From Stramonita haemastoma (Eukaryota; Mollusca; Gastropoda; Neogastropoda; Muricidae): a stretch of 64,000 bases of DNA. This document shows positions 54,386 to 64,000 of the stretch, in pieces. The stretch is taken from contig CM060318.1 of assembly GCA_030674155.1 (NCBI GenBank), positions 85,856,865-85,920,864 on the forward strand. The letters run 5' to 3'. The notes under the pieces were generated by a model. The model had not been told where the DNA came from. It saw only the letters and a list, made by a program, of their open reading frames with translations, and searched no databases. A program made the translations under genes and the position numbers. The stretch's first letter is position 1. Every line of letters begins with the position of its first letter.

Positions 54386-55351
54386 CCACTCACACACGTA
54401 CGCACGCACGCACGCGCGCAGGGGTGGGTGGGGGTGGGTGGTTATTCCTTGGCTAGAGCTCCAAGGTTCAGCAGTGGTGGGATTCTGCATGCGGGACTGT
54501 TTTAGCCCACACCATTAACTTTAAGGCAGCAGAGATGGGCGCCACCCTCAAGATGCTGGCCCCTGGAGAACCTGAGGTCTCTGACATCACTTCTAAGCAA
54601 CTGCATAGGTTATAGGAACACCTGTCCAGTCCTAGTAACACCATAGTTGCACATCTGTCCAGGCATCCTCTGTGACGTAGTTTAGTTAACCCCCATTTGT
54701 CAGGGTTCATGTGTGAAAGAGAGTAAATCAACGCGAGACTGAGCAGGAGTGTCGCCAGTCTTTGCACTCTCGAGAAAACAAGAGCAGAAATGTCTAAAAA
54801 AAAATCGAGCAGGATGATGTGTGTGTGTTGTGTATGTGTGCATGTGCGTGCGCACGTGTTCACGCCCCCGGGCCTGCTCACGCTTGTGGATCAGCTAGCC
54901 TACATTGACTCTTGAGGCTTAGCTTGTAAAGATGGGAACAGGCTGATTCTCTGAGCAACTACCTGATTAAAAAAAAAGGTAGGAAGGTAGGTTAAAATTT
55001 GTAGGTTGTGTGTTGTTTTTACCCGATGACCATCTCACGCTGTGTGTGGTGGGTTTTCTGCTTCAATCAACGCATCCAGAAGTGGGACAGATTCACTTTG
55101 TCGTCACGTCAATGTTTTGTTGACGGCTCGGTTTATCTCGCGGTTCTGCGGTATAGGGCACATCTACTGATAATCGTGCTCACGTTTCCCTTACCGACAG
55201 AAATTATGTTGGTGCGTTTGCACCTAGGTGACACCGTAGGCTCTGTGCGCGCATGTGTGCATACATACACTGTTGTTGGCATGTGCACGGTGGGCATGCT
55301 TGCATATATTTTATTTTTCATTTTTATATAATTTATACCACTTTATGTCAC
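54021..55351. other. Intergenic, no gene supported
   Basis: A block at 54050-54270 with short open frames in two phases may be an unnamed element. CA/CG repeats at 54340-54420, repeat D at 54448-54530. Confidence 0.35.
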
Positions 55352-55625
55352 AGCAGATTCCTCTGTGAAATTCGGGCTGCCCTACCCGGAGAGAATGCGT
55401 CACCACAAGTGCAGGGCCTACCCATTTTTTTTCCTGTCTGCAAATGTATTTGTTTCCCTGTCAAAGTGGCTTTTTTCTACAGAATTTTTGCCAGGGACCA
55501 CCCCCTTGTTGCCGTGGGTTCTTTTACGTGCGCTAAATAATGGTCTTTAACACACAGGACCTTGCTTATCGTCTCACCCGAAAGACTAGCGCCCAGACCA
55601 CCACTCATGATCTAATGAATGGGGG
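55352..55625 (-). repeat. SINE of the 14040 family
   Basis: Contains GTGAAATTCGGGCTGCCCTA, TTGCCGTGGGTTCTTTTACG and CGTCTCACCCGAAAGACTAG, the reverse of 14040-14345. Confidence 0.75.
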
Positions 55626-55645
55626 AAAAGTCATAGATGATGTAC

Positions 55646-56200
<555 letters not shown>

Positions 56201-56459
56201 AGAAAACACCTCAAGAAAAAGCAAGAAAAAAAGCAGAAAAAAGAAAATCGGAGTCACAAGACTGAAGAGTCACGTGTTAGCGAGCAGTCACATGCTAGCT
56301 ACCTTCTTTGTCCCTCAATGACTGACCCTGTAACCCCCCCCCCCCCTTACTCCTCTCCTTCCCCTAGCACCCCCTCCCTCCCCCCTCAACCTTTTCTACT
56401 CCACTATCTCACCCGCTTTTCACATGTTGAGCTTACACAACCACACAACACAACAACGC

Positions 56460-56468
56460 TATAAAAGG
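56460..56468 (+). promoter_or_regulatory. Candidate TATA box
   Basis: TATAAAAGG stands in GC-mixed DNA after a long pyrimidine stretch, with CTCACAAGTAGCATTCC about 30 bases on as a possible start site. No ORF follows before the GT tract at 56648. Confidence 0.3.
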
Positions 56469-56644
56469 CAGCCTGGCTCACCTCACAAGTAGCATTCCTG
56501 CCTTCAAAGTTGGTCCGACGATACTGCCACTAGATTTCAGCGGTAGATTTTGTTTGTCTTTCGTAATAATTATCATCAGGTTGTTGAAAGTCTTATGTGA
56601 GAGAGCGGCTGGCGCTTTTGTGTAAGTATGTCAAAGTGGTATGT

Positions 56645-56646
<2 letters not shown>

Positions 56647-56714
<68 letters not shown>

Positions 56715-56800
56715 GTTGTTGTTGTTGTTGTTGTTCAATTTAAAGTGTGTGTGTGCGTGCGTGCGTGCATGCGTGTGCGTGCGTGCGTGCGTGTGTGTAT
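56647..56800. repeat. (GT)n, (GTT)n and GTGC repeats
   Basis: About 33 GT units, then GTT units, then GTGC-rich repeats. Confidence 0.95.
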
Positions 56801-57083
56801 TTTATTTTATTTTATTTATTCTTTTATATCTAGGATAATGGAATAAGCACTCTTGTGTCTTTTTACATCTAGTCCCTGTGTGTATGCAGTTTTGTAAATG
56901 TCATCTTTCCCACCGGCACACAATGGCCTACTCTTATGAAAAGCGGAACAGGATTTAACGTGTGCACAAGATCTTCTGCGTGTGTTCGCACACAGGGCTT
57001 CGGTTTAAAGTCTCATCCGGAGGACTTTTGGGGAGAGTGGAGTCAGCACTGATGTTAACTCCAGGAGAAAAATCTCCTCGACC

Positions 57084-57151
<68 letters not shown>
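56797..57151 (-). repeat. SINE family A followed by (GT)n
   Basis: Complete reversed body from the TTTATTTATTCTTTTATATC tail to AAAATCTCCTCGACCG. The tRNA head is replaced by a GT tract (57086-57151). Confidence 0.85.
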
Positions 57152-57152
<1 letters not shown>

Positions 57153-57664
57153 CAGGTAAAACATAATTTTATTACAAAAAGGAGTTCTGAAAAGAGATCA
57201 AGTTTCGCGGCATTTTAGATACAAATGCTGCCTTTTTGGATATCATACCATCACAATGCATGCAACTATAGTCTCTAAAAGGCTTTTTTTTTTGGGGGGG
57301 GGGGGGATAATATAGAAAATACTGTTTTGTATGAAAAATAAACTCCTTCACTTTGAACAGATATTGTTTATGTGGTAACAGTCTTCCCTTCATGATTTAC
57401 ATTTCAGTTTCTCTTCAAAATGTTAAGAAGCCAGCTCTAATGATAGTAATCATAGTGATAATAATGATAACAATAATAATTATGTTCAAACTGTCACTTT
57501 CTACAAGTTATGGAAACTCCGATTCTAGAGTTAGTAAAACGGGGTACAAATCATTTTGTTTTTGAATTATCAGTTCCCCTGTGTGGATGCCGGGGGGCTG
57601 ACAGTATAAATAAATATCTACTACATTCTTGTACCGGAATTGAAATTATGGAATGTATACTGTA

Positions 57665-57870
57665 CAGGAACAAGGCCCACTGTGGGGATGCGGGGGCTCT
57701 TCCAGTGTAAACAGCATCCTCACCTTCTGGAAATTATGTACTAGAAATTTCAGCTTCTCTATCTCTCTCTTTGTTTCTGGCTTTTTCCTCCTTACTTTCC
57801 TATCATCTCTCAAGCTGGTTTTTGCCTTCCCTGTCCATTCTCCTGCCTTTTTTCAAGCAAATCTTTCAAC
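57665..57870 (+). repeat. Family E repeat copy
   Basis: GGGGATGCGGGGGCTCTTCC, AGTGTAAACAGCATCC and TGTCCATTCTCCTGCC match 3350-3540. Confidence 0.6.
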
Positions 57871-58593
57871 TAATAATCTGTTTTCATTATTTGTAACATT
57901 TTGCATGTGTTCTTTTGTTCTGGCGACCAGGTAGTGTTACTTGAATACTGGGATGGCTACAGACTGTCCATTCTGCAGTGATATTTGCCCATGTGGGATT
58001 TTAACGAATAATAATTTTTGTACTTAAAATAATTTATCTTTATTTATGCGTTTTTGTAACACTTGGATGATAAATTCAGCGAAATGGCTGGCGTCCTCAG
58101 CACAGCCTGGTTTCTTAGCCTTAAGGAATGAAGTAATTTAGGTATTGTGTCATTTAATATTTTTCCCTCAGATGGAGGGTGTTAGATGTTTGAAAGTATT
58201 TAGGAGGTGTTGGTTTTGAAGCTGAGGTGAAAGTTACTGAAGCCACAGAAAATGAATGAGGTGACAGCCCTGGTATGGCTTTCCTGGTCAGCAGGACTAT
58301 AAACAGTTATGGAATGGGAAAAATATTGGTTGGCACTGCTCTTGCGGCGACGCGCTCTCCCCCAAGGAGAGCAGCCGTGATTTCAAGCAGGTACATCTGC
58401 AGTGGCTTTAAAGTGGTGCACCTATACAAATATTACATCCCAAGAAAATACTTTCCAGAGGTCATCGTATGTGAGACAAAGTAACGTTTCATAACGACTG
58501 CTTACTAACTTGTTGGTCACTGGCCGCTTTATCTATCGCTTTATCTATCGTAGTGTGCCGCTGACAGTGTGATAACATGGGCCAGGCGAAGAG
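57871..58593. other. Intergenic repeats
   Basis: A repeat shared with 42775-42910 lies at 58200-58330, followed by a short fragment of the 14040-family SINE (CGCTCTCCCCCAAGGAGAGC) at 58337-58390. Confidence 0.5.
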
Positions 58594-58732
58594 ACAAGGC
58601 AAGGCAAGGCAAAATTCTTTTATTCGAGGATAATAGATAAGCACTCATGTGCTTTTTTACATCCAGTCCCCGCCCTTTTCAGGGATAACATCAAGATAAA
58701 AAGATAGCCTCAACTAAACAAGAACAATTATA

Positions 58733-58806
<74 letters not shown>
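58594..58806. repeat. AGGCA-type short element and (GA)n
   Basis: ACAAGGCAAGGCAAGGC, AATTCTTTTATTCGAGGATA and CCAGTCCCCGCCCTTTTCAG match 10076-10195. It ends in a GA tract (58735-58806). Confidence 0.75.
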
Positions 58807-58808
<2 letters not shown>

Positions 58809-59777
58809 GAGTGTTGTGTTTATTTATTTATTTTTTTGGTAACGGGTTTGGGGTTTTATAGACTGAGCTCAAGGAAATGGGTTGTCGAACGTGCCTAGCT
58901 GTCGAGATGTAGGTTCACCTCAAAAACGGTAAGTGGGGAGGAACTTGATCCCATTAGTACAGCTGGAGTCTGTCTGTCCCCGCTGGGAAAGGACGAAGAA
59001 GCCGAGATCAGTGACCTAAAGAATTTAATTTAACACTTAACATTCCCTCTCTCCCCCCTGTTCCCTTTTTAATCTGTGGGATAGATTCCCATCGCTTCTC
59101 CTACTGTTTGAGACAATCTCTTTCCTCTTCACCGCACTTAACGTTTTTTTGTGTTCAGTCTTCAGCACAAGCTTATACCGCTAAGTTCTTTTATAAGCTA
59201 TTCTTTCTCTTCAGTTTGTTGCTGATTTTTTTTCTAAAATGGATTGATTGAATCAGTCTATCTTGCAATGAATAGAAAAAAAAAGATTGAATAACTCAGT
59301 CAGTGAATCCAGTTATCTGCTAAAAAAAAAAACCCCTGCCAGCCAGCCAACCAACCAACCACCCAGCCAGTCAATCAATCAATCAATCAACAGCCATCTA
59401 GTCTTGTAAACAATGAACCAACCGACCAAGGCATTAATTACCAACAACCACAACCCACCCAACCAACCAACCAGTCAACTGATCAATGAAGTCAGTCACC
59501 TCAATCATTTTGCTTCTTTTCGAATAGCTCATAACAGCAAAAATATTGCATAAAATAAAGACTGACTATGATCATGTAAACACTATGTTCCTGAAAATCA
59601 GACAGTACTCAATAACAAAAGTCAAGGTGAACCTGTTGTGTAACAGTCAAAAATAACTTCTTTATCAACTCAATGGCCTGGTCAACTGTCTGTGCCACCC
59701 ACCATGTAAATTGTGTCGTGTCTATCTGGCTGATATCACGGTTGTGTGATAATTTATAATTATATAGTAGGGTGTGT

Positions 59778-59845
<68 letters not shown>

Positions 59846-60061
59846 CTTGTCCTTTGCAGAATATTCCTGTATCTTGCTGCTAATAGGATAACAGTATGAT
59901 AAACGTACAGTCGGCACGTAAAGAGAGAAAGATAACAGTTGGCAGAACATTCACGTTTCTGTACACATGCCCAGTTGTGTGGAGACAATGAAGACAGAGG
60001 GGTGTGTATTTTCCAAAACACCCGGCTCACGTGTTTCCTCATGCTGCGAAGTTTTGTTTCC

Positions 60062-60097
<36 letters not shown>

Positions 60098-60290
60098 GGA
60101 TGGTGGCTGCACGAAGTCAGCCATGCTTCCAGGCGTGGATGTGCAGAGCTGGTCAGTCATGCATGGCCTGGCAACACGTGGTCATCCAGGTGTCATCCCC
60201 ACACCTCACCCTGTCTGACCATGGCCAGCACCCCGGTCACTTCACTTCAGTTCAGTTCACAAGCTGATTGTTGAGGACTTTAGGCAAATA
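58807..60290. other. Intergenic, low-complexity pieces
   Basis: CCAAC/CAATC tandem words at 59340-59480, GA tracts at 59779-59841 and 60065-60092. No gene seen. Confidence 0.45.
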
Positions 60291-60655
60291 GGGTAGCATG
60301 GGGCAAGAGGCCCCCATTAAGGAAAAAAAATCATCTAAAACCCAGTTGAAGCCACAGTGAGCTCAAACTAAGTGCAAATGGATGATGTGCTCTTGGGCTA
60401 CCACATACCACAGACACACAAAGACAGAATAATATAAAAGACCACAATAGGTGTAAACAAAAAAATATTTTATTGGCCTTTTTGCCCCATGCCCGGGGCA
60501 ATACGCCTAGCAGTATGGGGCAAATAGCCCACCATGGGCGTTTTGCCCCAGAAGTGGGGGCGTTTTGCCCCTTATTAACAAAACAGACCAAAAAAAAGCA
60601 AATGATAGTTGAAACACATGTAGGAATGTTCTAATCCTGGGCTGCTTTCCCCTTA

Positions 60656-61062
60656 TCAGTCCCAGTCACTGTCACAGTTGGGGCAGACGAACTGTGCTAA
60701 TCCAGGGGTGCACTCCTCATGGGCCCAGTGAAGACAGACCTGACAATGCACCCACTGCTCACGTGGTCTGGCAGGGCTGTAGGGCTGCAACAAACTATAG
60801 GCTACACGGCCAGTCTTCTTCCTCACGACTCTTCCGTTTCTTGTCGCCTCTTTTTCTGAGTTTTTGGGCACTTCCCTTTGTTTTTCCTTTTGTCTGATTG
60901 TTTCTCGACTGATTTCTTTTGAGCGTTTTGCTTTTCAGCAAGCTGTGCAGCTTTGTATGGGGATGATGTCAACCTTGCAGCAGATTCTGTTTTTCTCGAT
61001 CTTGACCTTTTGGTTTGTACTTTGGGGAGTGGGGATAAGCCTTGGATGATTTCTCTCATCAC
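60656..61062 (-). pseudogene. Basic tract and C-terminal Cys/His finger
   Basis: Two frames: KTESAARLTSSPYKAAQLAE with a Lys-rich tail (61062-60823), then REQWVHCQVCLHWAHEECTP and GLAQFVCPNCDSDWD, stop (60871-60656). The CX2C...HX2C...CX2C spacing is that of the small PHD-like finger found at the end of many invertebrate pogo-type transposases. Confidence 0.7.
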
Positions 61063-61140
61063 CTGGCTTGCAGTTGATGTGGAGGGCGGGGGATCGGCTG
61101 CTGTCTTTGCAGTGCAGACGGTGCCTCTGATGATGAAATC

Positions 61141-61480
61141 TCATCTCCACCCCTTCTGTGCAGAACGCAGTTGTTGTGACCAACATCTTGGCCAACACTT
61201 GTGAACTGAACCATAAGTGGATTTGGGAAGGCATGTGTTTCCATAGCGTTGCACCACTGTATTGTTGCTGTTCAAAATGACTATCTGTCTCTTTAGGACT
61301 TTGCTTGTGGCACCTACTTCCAGATCACCAGGCAAGGACAATGGATTTGACATTGCAGCTATGAGATCTTCCATTGATGTGTAACGCAGCCATCTCGGCA
61401 GATCAGCGTTGAGGGTTTCGACATCTAGGTCTTTGTATTCATCAAAGTTGTTGCACATGAAATCGATGACTTTCCCTCAA
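61141..61480 (-). pseudogene. OTU-like domain, C-part
   Basis: Continues after the frameshift: IDFMCNNFDEYKDLDVETLN, LPRWLRYTSMEDLIAAMSNP, PGDLEVGATSKVLKRQIVIL and NSNNTVVQRYGNT. The Trp/Tyr then Met-Ala and the Gly-x-x-Glu-(V/L)-x-A-x-(S/A) spacing followed by a hydrophobic strand fit OTU folds. The late His is probably in VGQDVGHNNCVLHRRG, read in another frame. Confidence 0.65.
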
Positions 61481-62051
61481 AGCCCATCTGCCTGTTTTTC
61501 TCCCTCACATTCAAGACCAGGTTGGTCAGTACGCCATGTTCATCCCGCTCTGCAGTTTGAAGTTTTGGGTCCATGGCAATAATGAGACTTCGAAACAGGT
61601 ATCGCCCATCACTGGACGTCTGGATGACCTTTACATGTGGGTCGCAGTGTGTCATGAAGTCTTGGTCATACTGGTCTTGAGTGGGCTCTTTGTTCACTGT
61701 GGCATCTGTAGAACTGGTTTCAGGGTTGGCTGCTGTGGCTTCAGTGGGTTGATCAGGGGTGCTGATGTCAGCTGTCTGCTGGCCAGGGCAGTTGGCTGAA
61801 GAGTCTGTAGAACTGGTTTCAGGGTTGGCTGCTGTGGCTTCAGTGGGTTGAGCAGGGGTGCTGATGTCAGCTGTCTGCTGGCCAGTAGGGTTGTCCAGCT
61901 CCATCTGCTCCTCTGTCATCAGGGCTGCTTCAAAATCCACGTCAGTGAAGACGTTTGGATCAAAAGGCCAAAGACCGCAAGTCTTGAAGCCCTGTACAGC
62001 TCTTTCAGGTAGAGCTGTCCTGAGGAAGGCTTTTCCTGAGAGTCCAGCCAT
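61425..62051 (-). pseudogene. Pogo C-terminus, linker and OTU-like N-part
   Basis: 208 codons. FLRTALPERAVQGFKTCGLW and PFDPNVFTDVDFEAALM match the typical end of pogo-family transposases. A 35-residue unit around GQQTADISTP(A/D)QPTEATA occurs twice. Then VKVIQTSSDGRYLFRSLIIA and MDPKLQTAERDEHGVLTNLV resemble the N-part of an OTU cysteine protease, with Tyr where the family has its catalytic Cys. A one-base frameshift at about 61482 ends the reading. Confidence 0.75.
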
Positions 62052-62062
62052 GTCGTGGATCG

Positions 62063-62432
62063 TTATGCGTCGTCCAGGTTTGTCACCATCCAGCTGTCAG
62101 CTTCAGCATTGAATGCACTCCTCAGTGTCTTGAAGTAGGAACAGTCAAGTGGCTGAAAACCAACTGCCCAGGACAAGACACTGTCTTGTCTCGGTGTCCA
62201 CGAAGTGCAGGAACACCAAACTCCTTGCTGGCACGAATGAGGGGAACTCCACTGCTGACGGCTTCCAATGCAGCTGACAAACTCTCTCCGCCATACTTTC
62301 CCCTCTAAGATGTCCTTTGGTATGATCGAACCATATCTGAAGAAAATTGTCAAATGTTCTGTCAGATACTTCTTTTTTTTTTTCTTTTTTTTTCCAACTA
62401 ATTATTTGATGTACATTTATACACAGATACAT
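62063..62432 (-). pseudogene. DDE transposase C-terminal remnant
   Basis: Frames alternate: ERVCQLHWKPSAVEFPSFVP, then GFQPLDCSYFKTLRSAFNAE and ADSWMVTNLDD. The QPLD motif is the conserved end of the pogo/Tigger catalytic core (the PP-H-LQPLD region). A frameshift at about 62060 leads to ITIHDMAGLSG in the next frame. Confidence 0.65.
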
Positions 62433-62915
62433 AAGGATAATTCGTCAATGCATCCTTCATAGTTTGAAATGGGGCAAGAGGCCTACCATATGGGGCAAGA
62501 GGCCCAGTGTAGGCGTTTTGCCCCAGTGCCACAGTGGGCGTTTGACCCCAGCCTGAAAGGCGTCATAATACTGTCACGTGAGCAAAATGGTGGCATCCTG
62601 TTTTGATTTGCTTGGCGGCTGAAGCAAGCTAATAGACCCCTTTTACAAGTGAACACAGAGAAAATGGGTTTCATCTGCTGTGTGGGCGATTACACAAGAT
62701 ATCATGGAAGCACAATATTACTAAAATAAGGCCAAAACACATTACTTGAGTTGTAAAACTTACCGTTTAGTGTGTCGGCATTCACCTCTCTTCCAGAAAC
62801 AAGGGCTGATGTAAAGAAGCTGGTAAAGCATCACAGGGCTCCCTGCATCACGTGATTTAAAAAATAATAGGGGTAGGCGTTTGACCCCGAGTAGGCCTCT
62901 TGCCCCATGCTACCC

Positions 62916-63586
62916 TACTGTCCGCTTTAATTTCGCACCCTACCTGTCAAGGTCTTTGTTCAAAAGCTGTGTTAGTTAAAAAAAACACAACTTTTTGGCC
63001 AAAGACTTTGTTCAAATGCTGTGTTCTTCAATTCCTTAGCTTATTTGCCAAGGACTTTGTTCATATGCTGTGTCCTTCTGTTCAAATGCTGTGTTCCTAA
63101 ATTTCACAGTCTAACTGCCAGGCACTTTGATCAAAATTAATGCCGCGTTCTTTATTTTCACTGTCTTTTTGCCAAGCGTATTGTTCAACTGCTGTGTAAT
63201 CAAGTTTTACTGTCTACCTGCCAATGGCTGTTCAAAATAGTGCTGTTCTTTAGTTTCATAGTCTGCTTTGCCCAGGACTTTGTTTAAATGCTATAATTAT
63301 TCTTGCTGATTTAAAAAAAAAATATGGGGCGTTTTCTTTTTCCTGGCAAGTTTCTGACACGATGATATCACCTCTATTTCTCTCTGTAGTTCCCATTGTC
63401 CTGTTTCCATTTTCTATAAGAGGAGATCGTCTGAAGACAGAAGATTGCCCCATATTTATGGCAAAGGACTGAGCAGCCACAAGTTATTGTTATGATCTCT
63501 ATAGATGTATCTGCTGTACCTACGATTATGTCTTTTTGTCATGATGTGATATGTCATTAAGAACGAGGTTGATATTGTCAGCTTAG

Positions 63587-63674
<88 letters not shown>

Positions 63675-64000
63675 CTGACGTATATTCAATACACCACTAA
63701 AAAATGTACCCTACAAACAATACAGCAAGAAACTAGTCCTACATCATGAGTTTTCTACAAGAACAGCAACAACGGGATTTTGTTCCTTAAAAATAAACAT
63801 ACCTCCCCCCCCCCCCCCCCCCAAGAAAAAGTAAAAAGTTAGTATCTAGGTTAAAATTTGGTTATCTCCCTTCCCATGCTATGGCTTTTCACATCTTCAA
63901 AAACATCCTAAATCACCGTAAGCCGAAGCGCAGAAACAACAAAACCCCATTAATTTTGCTTGTCCTGGTACCCACTGTTGTTGACCCCATCTTGACCCTG
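62916..64000. other. Intergenic with (AT)n
   Basis: From 62930 to 63290 a loose tandem pattern (CTTTGTTCAAATGCTGTGTTC with variants, about seven units). An AT tract of about 40 units at 63590-63671 and a poly-C run at 63805-63822. No gene seen. Confidence 0.6.

Larger units (their letters stand above)
60291..62915 (-). mobile_element. Pogo-like DNA transposon with OTU-like domain
   Basis: 2625 bp bounded by perfect 22-bp inverted repeats (GGGTAGCATGGGGCAAGAGG plus CC) at 60291-60312 and 62894-62915, each flanked by TA. The minus strand encodes, in order and across frameshifts: the end of a DDE transposase (QPLDCSYFKTLRSAFNAEAD), the pogo-type ending GFKTCGLWPFDPNVFTDVDF, a two-copy Thr/Pro/Gln repeat, an OTU-like domain, a Lys/Arg-rich tract and a C-terminal Cys/His finger. 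The DNA-binding and most of the catalytic part are missing, so this copy is internally deleted and inactive. Copies of GGGCGTTTTGCCCC and GGGGCAAGAGGCC lie near both ends. Confidence 0.8.

Overview
This is animal nuclear DNA, most likely from a gastropod mollusc. Genes are split by long GT-AG introns. The space between exons is filled with microsatellites (CA, GA, AT and their complements) and several tRNA-derived SINE families whose bodies look like the common marine-snail type, plus RTE-like and CR1/Jockey-like LINE remnants. The assignment to gastropods rests on my recognition of the SINE bodies, not on a search. No bacterial-type operons, rRNA or CRISPR are present.

Two protein-coding genes are supported by phase-consistent splicing. 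Gene A lies on the minus strand at about 5792 to 1243, possibly ending at 623. It starts with a very acidic exon, followed by three Cys-containing exons whose phases agree at every junction. I do not recognise the family. Gene B lies on the plus strand, with coding exons from 22592 to 50368 and a 3' UTR reaching about 53030. Nine exons join without a frame error into an 832-residue protein: an Asp/Glu/Arg-rich N-terminus, a conserved-looking helical segment, a basic RGG and polyproline region, and a Tyr/Arg/Asp-rich tail. This composition suggests a nuclear RNA-associated protein of unknown family. Its exon 6 ends in ten tandem 45-bp units, nine of which carry their own GTAAGT splice donor in the same frame. 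Exon 4 is preceded by three near-copies of its own acceptor.

The rest is a mobile-element landscape. From left to right: a CR1/Jockey-like LINE pseudogene (1916-3077); an RTE-like LINE broken by two insertions (9612-10655); a tRNA-Thr-derived SINE; a Ty3/gypsy gag-protease-RT remnant (minus, 11310-12740); LINE pieces to 13600; a 5'-truncated RTE-like LINE with a 13-bp target duplication (15780-18239); a 1.9-kb non-coding element with 24-bp inverted ends (18261-20136); a 721-bp element with 20-bp perfect inverted ends (26485-27205); a dead mariner with matching ends (34646-35956); a miniature LTR element (TRIM-like) with two 278-bp LTRs (40948-41616); and, after gene B, a TA-flanked pogo-like transposon with 22-bp perfect inverted ends (60291-62915). 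The last one carries the C-terminal part of a DDE transposase, an OTU-like domain and a Cys/His finger, all on the minus strand and broken by frameshifts.

The most notable items are the pogo-like element with an OTU-like domain, the in-frame donor array in gene B, and the TRIM-like element inserted into a 54-bp tandem array inside the 14-kb intron 4 of gene B.
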